Shown here: in pieces, positions 12,032-19,259 of the stretch | Position numbering within the stretch: the first letter of the stretch is position 1 | Layout of the letters: every line of letters begins with the position of its first letter | DNA from: Deltaproteobacteria bacterium | GTDB taxonomy: Bacteria; Desulfobacterota; Binatia; UTPRO1 | Direction: 5' to 3' | DNA length: 54,511 nucleotides | Assembly (NCBI GenBank): GCA_020852955.1 | Contig: JADYZW010000007.1 | Coordinates: 1 to 54,511, forward strand | Notes under the pieces: model-generated | What the model was told of the DNA's origin: nothing | The model's input: only the letters and a program-made list of their open reading frames with translations | Database searches by the model: none | Translations under genes and position numbers: made by a program

Positions 12032-14113
12032 TCAGTCCTGCGACGGGCGCGCCGGATCGGCCTCCGACGCCTGCGAAACGCGCGCGGCGCCGTCCGGGGC
12101 GTGGAACTGCGCCGCCCCCTCGATGCGCCGGGCGAGCGCGGCGCGCGCGGCCTCCGGGACGTCGAGGGGGAACCTGGCGTCGCTGCGGCGCCACTGGGCC
12201 AGCCACTCGGGTCCGAGGAGCGTGCGTCCCCGGACCTCCGCCCGGCGGGCGGCCACGGGCGTCATCGCCAGCGTCGTCTCCGGGCGTCGTCCGGTCGGCG
12301 CCCCGCGCCCGACGACGAAGCCGGCCCCGAGCATGGCGCTCCGCACGACCGTCGCGGCCGAGTAGGTGAAGAGCTCGGTGTCGTGCTCGGCGCACTCGGC
12401 GAACACCCGCTCGAAGCACTCGAGCGTCCACATCGGCCCGTCGGTCTTCGCGGAGAAGGGGTCCCAGAAGATCACGTCGGGCGCCGGCGCCGCCCCGAGA
12501 CGCTCGCGGAAGTCGCCTTCGAGGAGCGTCCACACCATCGACGCGTCCTCCGCGCGCCATTCGCCGAAGCGCAGCACGTGGTTCGGCGCGGGGTGGTGGA
12601 GATGAGGGAACCTCAGGGCGTGCCGGAGCGCCAGGCGCAGCGATGCGACGTCGTGCTCGAAGCTCACGAGATGGAGCGGGCGGCCGACCGCGGGGGGCGC
12701 GCTCTCGACGACGCGGAGCGCCGCCATCGCGTTGTGCGCGGCGCCGAGACCGACGTCCCAGACGACGAGCGGCGTCGCGGCGCGCTCCGCGATCCGGTCG
12801 GCCAGGCGCGACTGCGCGACGTAGAGCGCGTGCGCCTCGACGGCCGGGTCGATGCCGCCGTGCATGAGCTCGCCCGACGCGCGGTGCAGGATGCTCGCGT
12901 GGCCCGCGGGTGCTTCGTGGACGCCGAAGCGCTCGAGATCGCCCTCGTTGCGGCCGCGCCGCCGGCGCGGCGTCGGCACCGGCGGGTTGTCCTCGTCGGC
13001 GCGCGCCAGCACGAAGCGCTGCGCGTCGCGCCACGCCGCGAAGGTGTCGGCGACGATGTGGGCGCGCATGCGGCGCATGAGGTCGTGGTAGAAGCGGACG
13101 TTGTGCTTGGCGAGGAGCTGCCATCCGAGCGCCTCGCTCGTCTTGACGAGATGGTGCACGTAGGCGCGCGAGTAGGCGGCGCAGGTCGGACACGCGCACG
13201 CCGCGTCCACGGGCTCGTCCGCCAGCTTGTAGACGCCGCGATAGAGGTTCAGTCGTCCCGTGGAGGTGAACGCCACTCCCTGGCGGGCGAGCACGGAGGG
13301 AATCGTGCAGTCGAACATGTCGACGCCGCGCTCGACGGCTTCGAGCAGGTCGAGCGGCGTGCCGACGCCCATGAGGTAGCGGGGCAGGTCGCGCGGCAGA
13401 AGCGCCGCCGCGAAGGCCGTGAACCGTTCGCGATCTTCCCTTCCTTCGCCGACCGCGAGCCCGCCGATCGCGAACCCGTCGAAGGGGAGGCGCGCCAGGT
13501 GCTCGGCGCTCTCGCGCCGCAGGTCCTCGAAGCACGCGCCCTGGACGATGCCGAAAAGCGCCTGCGGCGCCTCGCCGCGGGCGGCGAGGCTCCGCGCCGC
13601 CCAGCGGTGCGTACGGTGCATCGCCGCCTCGGCGGTTTCGTGATCGGACGTGGACGGCACGCAGACGTCCATCGCCATCATGAGGTCGCTGCCGATCGCA
13701 AGCTGCGCCTCGATGCTGCGCTCGGGGCTCAGGACGACGCGCGCGCCGTCGACGTAGCTCCGGAACACGGCGCCGTCCTCCGTGATCACCCGATCGTTCG
13801 GCAGCGAGAAGACCTGATAGCCCCCGGAGTCGGTGAGCACCGAGCGGCGCCAGTTCATGAACCGGTGGATACCGCCGAAGCGTCGGAACACCTCGAGTCC
13901 GGGCCGCAGCAGCAGATGGTAGGCGTTGGCGAGAAGCACGTGCGAGCCCGCGCCTTCGAGATCCTCCACCGTCAGCCCCTTGACGGTCGCCTGCGTGCCG
14001 ACCGGCATGAAGAGCGGCGTCTCGATCTCCCCGTGCAGGGTCCGGAAGCGGCACGCGCGCGCGCGCGAATCGGAGGCGGCCGCTTCGACGCGGAAGCGCA
14101 GGCGTGTCGTCAT
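12032..14113 (-). CDS. tgt: Fusion of tRNA-guanine transglycosylase with a MnmC/MnmD-like methyltransferase domain
   Basis: A 693-residue single reading frame. Residues 1-375 are a bacterial Tgt, which exchanges G34 for preQ1 in GUN-anticodon tRNAs. The general base Asp95 (TDSGGYQVFSL), the nucleophile Asp268 (DMFDCTIPS) and the zinc ligands Cys306, Cys308, Cys311 and His337 are present. After an Arg-rich linker (about 381-389), residues about 390-680 form a Rossmann methyltransferase of the MnmC N-terminal/MnmD type. It shows the SAM-binding VVWDVGLGAAHNA (450-462) and the later DVIFWDPFSAK...MW signature. MnmD methylates U34 side chains, so both halves would act on wobble position 34. Start ATG 14113 gives a standard Tgt N-terminus. 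No frameshift or stop separates the halves. The identity of the second domain is by motif only. Confidence 0.88.
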   Translation of the reverse strand: MTTRLRFRVEAAASDSRARACRFRTLHGEIETPLFMPVGTQATVKGLTVEDLEGAGSHVLLANAYHLLLRPGLEVFRRFGGIHRFMNWRRSVLTDSGGYQVFSLPNDRVITEDGAVFRSYVDGARVVLSPERSIEAQLAIGSDLMMAMDVCVPSTSDHETAEAAMHRTHRWAARSLAARGEAPQALFGIVQGACFEDLRRESAEHLARLPFDGFAIGGLAVGEGREDRERFTAFAAALLPRDLPRYLMGVGTPLDLLEAVERGVDMFDCTIPSVLARQGVAFTSTGRLNLYRGVYKLADEPVDAACACPTCAAYSRAYVHHLVKTSEALGWQLLAKHNVRFYHDLMRRMRAHIVADTFAAWRDAQRFVLARADEDNPPVPTPRRRRGRNEGDLERFGVHEAPAGHASILHRASGELMHGGIDPAVEAHALYVAQSRLADRIAERAATPLVVWDVGLGAAHNAMAALRVVESAPPAVGRPLHLVSFEHDVASLRLALRHALRFPHLHHPAPNHVLRFGEWRAEDASMVWTLLEGDFRERLGAAPAPDVIFWDPFSAKTDGPMWTLECFERVFAECAEHDTELFTYSAATVVRSAMLGAGFVVGRGAPTGRRPETTLAMTPVAARRAEVRGRTLLGPEWLAQWRRSDARFPLDVPEAARAALARRIEGAAQFHAPDGAARVSQASEADPARPSQD

Positions 14114-14338
14114 GACCGAGCCGTGGCCTCTGCCATGTCGGGTGCGCCCGCGCCAGCCGCCGCGATGCCGGGGCAGGACGCCCCCCGCGGTGGGAAGGTC
14201 CGGGGCGCCGGCGCGTCCTCGTTGAACGCGCCGACGCTCCTCTCCGCGCCGAACCCTTCCCGCGCTGCGCTCCACTCGCGCACGGGGCGGCGGGATGCTG
14301 CGTCCGTCGCTCCACTACGATCGGACGGCATCGTCACT

Positions 14339-14366
14339 AAACAATAGTTGTTTGCTTGTCAAGCAA
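14339..14366. promoter_or_regulatory. Two adjacent perfect inverted repeats, candidate operator
   Basis: AAACAA-TAG-TTGTTT occupies 14339-14353 and TTGCTTG-T-CAAGCAA occupies 14352-14366, overlapping by two bases. They lie in an AT-rich patch in otherwise GC-rich DNA, directly upstream of the HTH regulator gene and in the divergent region facing tgt. Position and symmetry fit an autoregulatory operator. Binding by the adjacent regulator is inferred. Confidence 0.5.
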
Positions 14367-14376
14367 GAAGAGATTG

Positions 14377-15189
14377 GTGTACGGTCGCCGGGTCATGCAA
14401 CGGCGGAGCACCGCGCCCAAGGGCATCAAGGATCTCTTCTACGAGACCCGTGTCCTGAGCGGCCGCGAGTACACCGTCACCCGCTTCGCGAAGGAGGTCC
14501 TCGGCGGCGCGGTCGACCCCGTGATGCTCGGCTACATCGAGAAGGGAAAGCGCTTTCCGAACGAGGCCTTGGTGCGACGTCTCGCCGCCGTCAGGGGCGA
14601 GTCCGTGGCGCCGCTCCTCGCCGTGCTCTACCGCGACCGCATGCTGTACGCGTTCGGGCGCGAGCTGCGGCGCGCCTTGCACGACCCGGCGGCGGTCGAG
14701 GGCGTCGCCGACGCCGATCTGGCGGTGCAGGTGAGCCGGGCGATCGCGGCGCTCCCCGACGACGGCGCCTGGATCACGGCCGCCAAGTGGCGGGCGGCGA
14801 TCTCCGTCGCCGTCCGCGACAAGTCGAAGGCGAGCGACGTCTCGAAGGTCACCGATCTCCTCAAGGAGCGTGGGCTCGTCGAGACGGCGAAGGGCAAGGT
14901 GCGGCGGAAGGCCCGGCACTTCGTCGCGACGACGCTCGAAGAGCGGCGCGCGCTGGCAATGGAGTTCACCGCGATCTACACCAAGGCACTGCTCGACAAG
15001 GTGAGCTTGCCCGAGCGCGCGGCGTCGACCCATCTGCGCAATCACTATCTGCACATCGAGCGGGAGCGACTTCCCGAGTTCTACCAGCGGCTCGAGAAGG
15101 CGGCGCGCGCGTTGGCCGAGGAGTTCGCGGCGGACGCCGGTGCCGGAACGGAGTTCCTGAACGTCTTGATCGTCGGGACACCGGTTTGA
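14377..15189 (+). CDS. Helix-turn-helix regulator, TIGR02147/DUF4423-like
   Basis: About 270 residues. The N-terminal region (about residues 10-75) reads as an HTH of the Xre type (RFAKEVLGG, LGYIEKGKRFPNEALVRRLA). The rest is helical and resembles the DUF4423 domain of TIGR02147 proteins known from Fibrobacter and Bdellovibrio-like bacteria, including a winged-helix-like stretch (KVTDLLKERGLVETAKGK). Start choice: GTG 14377 has AAGAAGAG just upstream. ATG 14395 is possible. TTG 14356 would put the start inside a palindrome. The gene is followed after 10 nt by a lipoprotein gene, so the two are probably an operon. A DNA-binding role controlling its own promoter through the palindromes is inferred; the DUF4423 assignment is tentative. 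Confidence 0.65.
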   Translation: MYGRRVMQRRSTAPKGIKDLFYETRVLSGREYTVTRFAKEVLGGAVDPVMLGYIEKGKRFPNEALVRRLAAVRGESVAPLLAVLYRDRMLYAFGRELRRALHDPAAVEGVADADLAVQVSRAIAALPDDGAWITAAKWRAAISVAVRDKSKASDVSKVTDLLKERGLVETAKGKVRRKARHFVATTLEERRALAMEFTAIYTKALLDKVSLPERAASTHLRNHYLHIERERLPEFYQRLEKAARALAEEFAADAGAGTEFLNVLIVGTPV

Positions 15190-15199
15190 CGGAGCGAGG

Positions 15200-15814
15200 A
15201 TGAAGAGGAAAGCGCCACGAGTACGACACGTCTCGATCGCTGCGATGCTGGCCGTCGCCCTGGCCGCGCTCTGCGGCTGCGGCGGCAGCGGCTCGAGCGG
15301 CTTCGACGCCGTCGCGAGCGAGGCGGCCGCCATCCAGCACGTCATCGACTCGGGCGACTGCGCGGCGCTCGGCCAGCAGACCTTCTGTGCCTCGGGCGTC
15401 GAGGCGCCGGGTCCGTTCGCCGGCGCGCTCGTGAAGATCGCCGCGCCCGTGGGTACCCCGCTCGTGTGCGAGGGCACGCCGATCTCCGAGAAGTGCACGG
15501 CGCCCCTGGCGTTCACGACCGAGGGATTCGACCACCCGACCAGCCTGCTCGCGGCGGTCGCCGAGAGCGAAGAAGGCCCGTGGCGGCTGGCCGCCGTGAC
15601 CGTCGAGAACCAGGGCGACGGCGCCGGCCGTACCGTGTCGATCGCCGTCCCGGCGCGCACCAACACGACGCAACCGACGCCGCTCATCGCCGCGGTGCTC
15701 GTCTACGCGGGGACGCCGCCGGAGGATCTGCCGCCGCTCGGCGCGCACCTCGCGGACTTCGACGTCGACCTCGTCTACGTGAGCCAGCGCCTCGAGATCG
15801 TCGTCCCGCGTTAG
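15200..15814 (+). CDS. Predicted lipoprotein of unknown function
   Basis: A 204-residue protein with a basic start, a hydrophobic segment and a lipobox L-C-G-C (Cys27 as the lipidated residue), then a Gly/Ser stretch. The mature part has four further Cys (in DSGDCAALG, TFCASGVE, VCEGTP and EKCTAP), which could form two disulfides. Beta-rich sequence follows, with no domain I recognise. It sits 10 nt downstream of the HTH regulator behind a GGAGCGAGG ribosome-binding site, so it is likely its operon partner and perhaps its target. Its stop overlaps by 4 bp the stop of the convergent SnoaL-like gene. An envelope location is supported; the function is unknown. Confidence 0.75.
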   Translation: MKRKAPRVRHVSIAAMLAVALAALCGCGGSGSSGFDAVASEAAAIQHVIDSGDCAALGQQTFCASGVEAPGPFAGALVKIAAPVGTPLVCEGTPISEKCTAPLAFTTEGFDHPTSLLAAVAESEEGPWRLAAVTVENQGDGAGRTVSIAVPARTNTTQPTPLIAAVLVYAGTPPEDLPPLGAHLADFDVDLVYVSQRLEIVVPR

Positions 15815-16242
15815 TCGGTCTTCTTCGCCCAGCCTGCGGCGAGCGGCACGAAGAAGCGCAGCGTGATCTTGCGCGCCTGAAAGCGCCAGCCCGCCGGCGT
15901 CCGGACGTAGCGGTCGTCGTACCAGCCGGCGCCGATCATGCTGGTGCCGCCGACCTCGGCGCGGAGGTCCACGTAGCAGGTGCCGCGCGCGACGTCTCCC
16001 GCGAGGTCGACGACGTGCTGCTGCACGAACGGCAGGAAGATCGACCCGCTCCGCAGCATCTCGCGGAAGCCGGCGTCGAGCGCGGCGCGGCCGCGGATCG
16101 GCGGGCGCGTGCCCGGGTCCATCTCGCCGTCCTCCGCGAAGAGGTCCGCGAGGCGCTCGACCTGGTTCTGCCAGACGTAGTGGGCGTAGCGCCGCGCCAG
16201 GTCGCGGATCGCCTCGAGGTCGGCGAGGTCGGCGGCGCTCAT
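15811..16242 (-). CDS. SnoaL-like / NTF2-fold protein
   Basis: A 143-residue protein of the NTF2-like superfamily (SnoaL-like or dihydroxybiphenyl-dioxygenase-beta-like fold). The pattern is an N-terminal helix pair (DLEAIRDLARRYAHYVW, VERLADLFAEDGEM), then RGRAALDAGFREML, then a curved sheet ending in GWRFQARKITLRFF, as in members that act as small isomerases, cyclases or dehydratases on hydrophobic substrates. Its start ATGA overlaps the stop of the upstream lipocalin-like gene by 4 bp, so the two are translationally coupled and probably work on the same compound. The substrate is unknown. A catalytic His-Asp pair cannot be assigned with confidence. Confidence 0.8.
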   Translation of the reverse strand: MSAADLADLEAIRDLARRYAHYVWQNQVERLADLFAEDGEMDPGTRPPIRGRAALDAGFREMLRSGSIFLPFVQQHVVDLAGDVARGTCYVDLRAEVGGTSMIGAGWYDDRYVRTPAGWRFQARKITLRFFVPLAAGWAKKTD

Positions 16243-17240
16243 TCCGCGAGGTGGTCGAGGTACTCGGCGAGGCCGTAGCCGACGCGGTCGCCCCAGCGCC
16301 ATTCGGTCAGGCCCTCGGCGATGCGCGTCACCGTGCCGTCGCGGCGGTTGCGGAGCGGGATCATCGCCAGCACCTTGCCGGCGATCTCGATCGCCTCGCC
16401 GCGCGCGGTCGTGACCCGCACCCGGATGCGATCGTGCAGCCGCTGCTCGCCGACGAACTCGGTCGCGATCTCGGTGCGGACGATCGCGTCGTTGTCGCGC
16501 CCCTTGCGGAAGACGTAGCCGCCGTGGATCTCGCGCCCGTCGCGCTGCGCGACGAAGCTCGGCACCGCGCCGAGGTCCTCGTCGAAGCTCATCGTGAGCC
16601 AGCGGTAGCTCTTCGGCGCCTGCCAGGAGCGCGGTCCCCACGAATGGTCGCGGATGCCGGGCGCGTCGAGCGCGAACCGCTCGTCGCCGATCGCGAGCGT
16701 CCCGATCGCCTTGCCGTGCTGCTCGAGGTGGCCGCGGGCGAACTCCTGGCCGGGCTTCTCGGCGCGGACGCCGACCCATCGCTCCTCCTCGCGCCGGCGC
16801 GGTTCGCCGCCGTACACCGGCGAGAGGCCGAGCCAGCGCACGTCGAGTTCGACGGGGACGAACGGGTTCGCGGCGAAGGCGGCGCGCGGGTCCGCCATCT
16901 CGAGCGGGTTCCTCAGCATGCAGGCGCGGCCGCGATAGGCCACGTGGTGTTCGACGAACGGCTTCCGCACCTCGAAGCGGAGACCGCCCGCGTCGTGCGC
17001 GGCGTTCGACGCGATCTCGGGCCGGCGGAACATGAAGGCGACCCGGCCGTCGGGGAGATAGAAGCAGGTCGTCATCTCGGCGTGTCCTTCGTTCGGGCGG
17101 TTGCCGAGCCGTACGAAGCCGCCGACTCGCCGCCCCGGGTCGAAGAAGTTGTAGTACGCGCTTTCGTTGAAGGCCTCCTCGCCGCTGTTCTCGTGCATGA
17201 GATCGTCGGTCGGGAGGACGACCAGCTCGACGTCGCCCAT
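16239..17240 (-). CDS. CrtC/AttH-like lipocalin-fold protein (DUF7064/7065 type)
   Basis: A 333-residue soluble protein. The central signature RDHSWGPRSW (about residue 190) and the two-lobe layout are typical of the lipocalin-like CrtC/AttH group. That group includes hydroxyneurosporene synthase and proteins of unknown role next to lipid and terpenoid genes. The start at ATG 17240 gives MGDVELVVLPTDDLMHENSG; longer upstream reading has non-coding character. It is coupled by a 4-bp overlap to the SnoaL-like gene. The pair may handle a hydrophobic ligand, which is an inference. The gene is divergent from efp with 92 nt between starts, so promoters for both probably lie there. Confidence 0.7.
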   Translation of the reverse strand: MGDVELVVLPTDDLMHENSGEEAFNESAYYNFFDPGRRVGGFVRLGNRPNEGHAEMTTCFYLPDGRVAFMFRRPEIASNAAHDAGGLRFEVRKPFVEHHVAYRGRACMLRNPLEMADPRAAFAANPFVPVELDVRWLGLSPVYGGEPRRREEERWVGVRAEKPGQEFARGHLEQHGKAIGTLAIGDERFALDAPGIRDHSWGPRSWQAPKSYRWLTMSFDEDLGAVPSFVAQRDGREIHGGYVFRKGRDNDAIVRTEIATEFVGEQRLHDRIRVRVTTARGEAIEIAGKVLAMIPLRNRRDGTVTRIAEGLTEWRWGDRVGYGLAEYLDHLAE

Positions 17241-17332
17241 GGCCGCTTCCCTACGCGATGGCCTCGCCGACGTGCAACCTCGGGCGGTCCGCAAGCTCGC
17301 CGCCGCGCGGGTCACGTGCTAAAGCCGGCGCG

Positions 17333-17902
17333 ATGATCTCCACCAGCGATTTCAAGCGGCACCTCCGCATCCAGATCGACGGCGAGCCCTACGTGATCCT
17401 CGACGTCCACGTGCAGTCGCCCTCGGCGCGCGGCGCGAGCTCGCTCTCGAAGATCAAGGTGCGGAACCTCAAGACGGGGCAGGTCTTCGACAAGACGTTC
17501 CGCGGCGGCGACAAGGTCGAGGAGCCGAACGTCGAGCTCCGGCCGATCCAGTTCCTCTACCGCGACGACGAGGGCTTCCACTTCATGGATACCCAGTCCT
17601 ACGAGCAGTTCGCGCTCGGCGCCGACGACCTCGGCGACCTCGGCGGGTACCTGAAGGACGGCATGAGCGGCATCCGGTCGGTGCTGTTCAACGACAAGGT
17701 GATCGCGATCGAACTCCCGAACACCGTCGTGCTGCAGGTCGTGGAAACGGCGCCCGCGGTGAAGGGCGCGACCGCGCAGGCGCAGACGAAGCCCGCGACG
17801 CTCGAGACCGGGCTCGTCGTCCAGGTGCCGTCGTATCTCGAAACGGGCGAGGCGGTGCAGATCGACACGCGCGAGGCGCGCTTCATCGCGCGCGCCAAGT
17901 AG
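17333..17902 (+). CDS. efp: Elongation factor P with an EfpL-type loop
   Basis: A 189-residue translation factor that relieves ribosome stalling at polyproline. The KOW-like N-domain, the middle OB domain and the C-terminal OB domain (ETGLVVQVPSYLETGEAVQIDTR) are all present at normal length. The domain-I loop reads SPSARGA with Arg33 at the tip, not the PGKG loop of lysine-modified EF-P. This is the loop style of E. coli YeiP/EfpL. No modification genes (epmAB, earP) are in the window, so any modification is unknown. Whether this is the only EF-P of the organism is also unknown. It is transcribed alone and followed by a strong hairpin before a convergent SDR gene. Confidence 0.92.
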   Translation: MISTSDFKRHLRIQIDGEPYVILDVHVQSPSARGASSLSKIKVRNLKTGQVFDKTFRGGDKVEEPNVELRPIQFLYRDDEGFHFMDTQSYEQFALGADDLGDLGGYLKDGMSGIRSVLFNDKVIAIELPNTVVLQVVETAPAVKGATAQAQTKPATLETGLVVQVPSYLETGEAVQIDTREARFIARAK

Positions 17903-17914
17903 CAGGGCTTCGGA

Positions 17915-17938
17915 CGCGGAGCGGGGAGCCGCTCCGCG
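17915..17938. terminator. 10-bp stem-loop between convergent genes
   Basis: CGCGGAGCGG (17915-17924) pairs perfectly with CCGCTCCGCG (17929-17938) around a 4-nt loop (GGAG). It lies 13 nt after the efp stop and 37 nt before the end of the convergent SDR gene. There is no T-tract, so it is a terminator by position and structure only, possibly bidirectional. Confidence 0.5.
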
Positions 17939-17974
17939 GCGGCGCGTCCTCGTCGAGCGTCGCGGAGTGTCCCG

Positions 17975-18706
17975 CTACCAGCTCTCCACCCAGGGCCGGA
18001 CGTCGAGCTCGTGGGTCCAGGCGCTCCGCGGTTGGCGGAAAAGCGACCAATAGTTCTCCGCGATCGCGTCGGGATCGAGGAGTCCGTCCTCGCCGCGCTC
18101 CTGCCGGAGGCTCGGGAGGAAGGTGTTGATGCGGTCGCCGTCGATGGCGCCGTCGACGACCACGTGCGCGACGTGGATGCCCTGCGGGCCGAACTCCCGG
18201 GCCGCCGCCTGCGCGAGCGCTCGGAGCGCGGCCTTCGCCTGGGCGAAGCCGCCGAACATCGCCTTGCCCCGGAGCGACCCCGACGCGCCGGTGAAGATCA
18301 CGACGCCGCGCCCGCGCGGCAGCATCGCGTCGATCGCCGCCTTCGCGAAGAAGAATCCCGCGAGCGCGTTCACGCGCCACATGCTCTCCAGGAACTCTGC
18401 GTCCATGTCCCGGAAGGCGCGCGGCCAGTTGCCGCCGGCGTTGAAGACCGCCGCCTCGAGCGGCGCCTCGGGGCGCTCGGCGGCCGTGACGGCGGCGCGC
18501 ACGGCCGCTTCGTCGGTGACGTCGCCGACGATCGCCTCGGCATCGGCGCCCGCCGCGCGCAGGTCGCGCAGCGCCTCGTTGAGCTTCTCCGACGCGCGCC
18601 CCATGATCGTCACCCGGAAGCCCTCGCGCGCGAAGCGCCGCGCGATCGCGGCCCCGAGGCCGCGGCTCGGCCCGACGCCGACCACGATTACCGCACGATT
18701 CGCCAT
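17975..18706 (-). CDS. Short-chain dehydrogenase/reductase with Phe in place of the catalytic Tyr
   Basis: A 243-residue Rossmann-fold SDR. The cofactor motif is degenerate (GVGPSRGLGAAIA, lacking the classical TGxxxGxG) and NAG is kept as FNAGG. The catalytic YxxxK reads F154-A-Q-A-K158, with Ser142 upstream in TGASGSLRG. Lys is kept but the proton-donating Tyr is Phe. This may mean altered or lost reductase activity, as in some non-classical SDRs. ATG 18706 follows AAGGAGG at good distance; GTG 18709 is adjacent. It is the last gene of a minus-strand run with the molybdopterin oxidoreductase and the HxlR regulator, with only 10 nt to the latter. Substrate unknown. Confidence 0.85.
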   Translation of the reverse strand: MANRAVIVVGVGPSRGLGAAIARRFAREGFRVTIMGRASEKLNEALRDLRAAGADAEAIVGDVTDEAAVRAAVTAAERPEAPLEAAVFNAGGNWPRAFRDMDAEFLESMWRVNALAGFFFAKAAIDAMLPRGRGVVIFTGASGSLRGKAMFGGFAQAKAALRALAQAAAREFGPQGIHVAHVVVDGAIDGDRINTFLPSLRQERGEDGLLDPDAIAENYWSLFRQPRSAWTHELDVRPWVESW

Positions 18707-18716
18707 CACGCCTCCT

Positions 18717-19226
18717 TCAGGCTCTGCGGCGCGGAGCGTCGTTCGCTCCGCCGGGCGGCGCGTCCTTCTTCGGCGGGGCGCTGCGGCGCGCCCGCGCGAC
18801 CCGCAGCCGCCGGACGTCGAGGCGCTTTCCGGTGCGCTCGTCGACGACGACCGGACGCACCTCTCGGCCGGACTCCGCGTCGACCAGCACGACCGGTGCG
18901 CCGCGCTCGTCCCACAACCAATCGCTCCCCCAGCGGAACATTGCCGCGAGCACGTCCCAGAACGCCCGGCCCTTGTCGGTCAGGCGATACTCGTAGCGGA
19001 TCGGCCGCTCGGCGTACACTTGCTTGACCATCAGTCCCTCCCCGACGAGCCGGGCGAGCCGCTTCGCGAGGATCGCGCGCGGTACGTCGAGGCGGCGCCG
19101 GAAGTCCTCGAACCGGCGCGTCCCGGCGAACGCCTCCCGCAGGACGAGCGGCGTCCACCAGTCGCCGATGAGATCCGTCGCGCGCGCGATCGGACACGGC
19201 CAGTCGTCGAAGCGGGTCCGCCGCAT
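18717..19226 (-). CDS. HxlR-family winged-helix regulator
   Basis: A 169-residue MarR-related regulator. The HxlR signature WPCPIARATDLIGDWWTPLVLREAF occupies the N-terminus and includes the conserved redox-capable Cys11. It is followed by the recognition helix (RRLDVPRAILAKRLARL) and the wing (RPIRYEYRLTDKGRAFW). The C-terminal 45 residues form a basic, Pro-rich extension (ARRSAPPKKDAPP) not usual in the family. It lies between the molybdopterin oxidoreductase (33 nt upstream) and the SDR (10 nt downstream) in a probable operon that it is likely to control. HxlR proteins often sense aldehydes or oxidants; the effector here is unknown. Confidence 0.9.
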   Translation of the reverse strand: MRRTRFDDWPCPIARATDLIGDWWTPLVLREAFAGTRRFEDFRRRLDVPRAILAKRLARLVGEGLMVKQVYAERPIRYEYRLTDKGRAFWDVLAAMFRWGSDWLWDERGAPVVLVDAESGREVRPVVVDERTGKRLDVRRLRVARARRSAPPKKDAPPGGANDAPRRRA

Positions 19227-19259
19227 CTCAGGGGGGTCCGTCGGAAACCGTCCGCACCG

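Noticed and set aside
12032..14113. Possibility that the Tgt fusion is a sequencing frameshift joining two genes
   Set aside because: The frame is continuous through a short linker, with no overlap of stop and start signals; both halves are in the same frame and neither is truncated.
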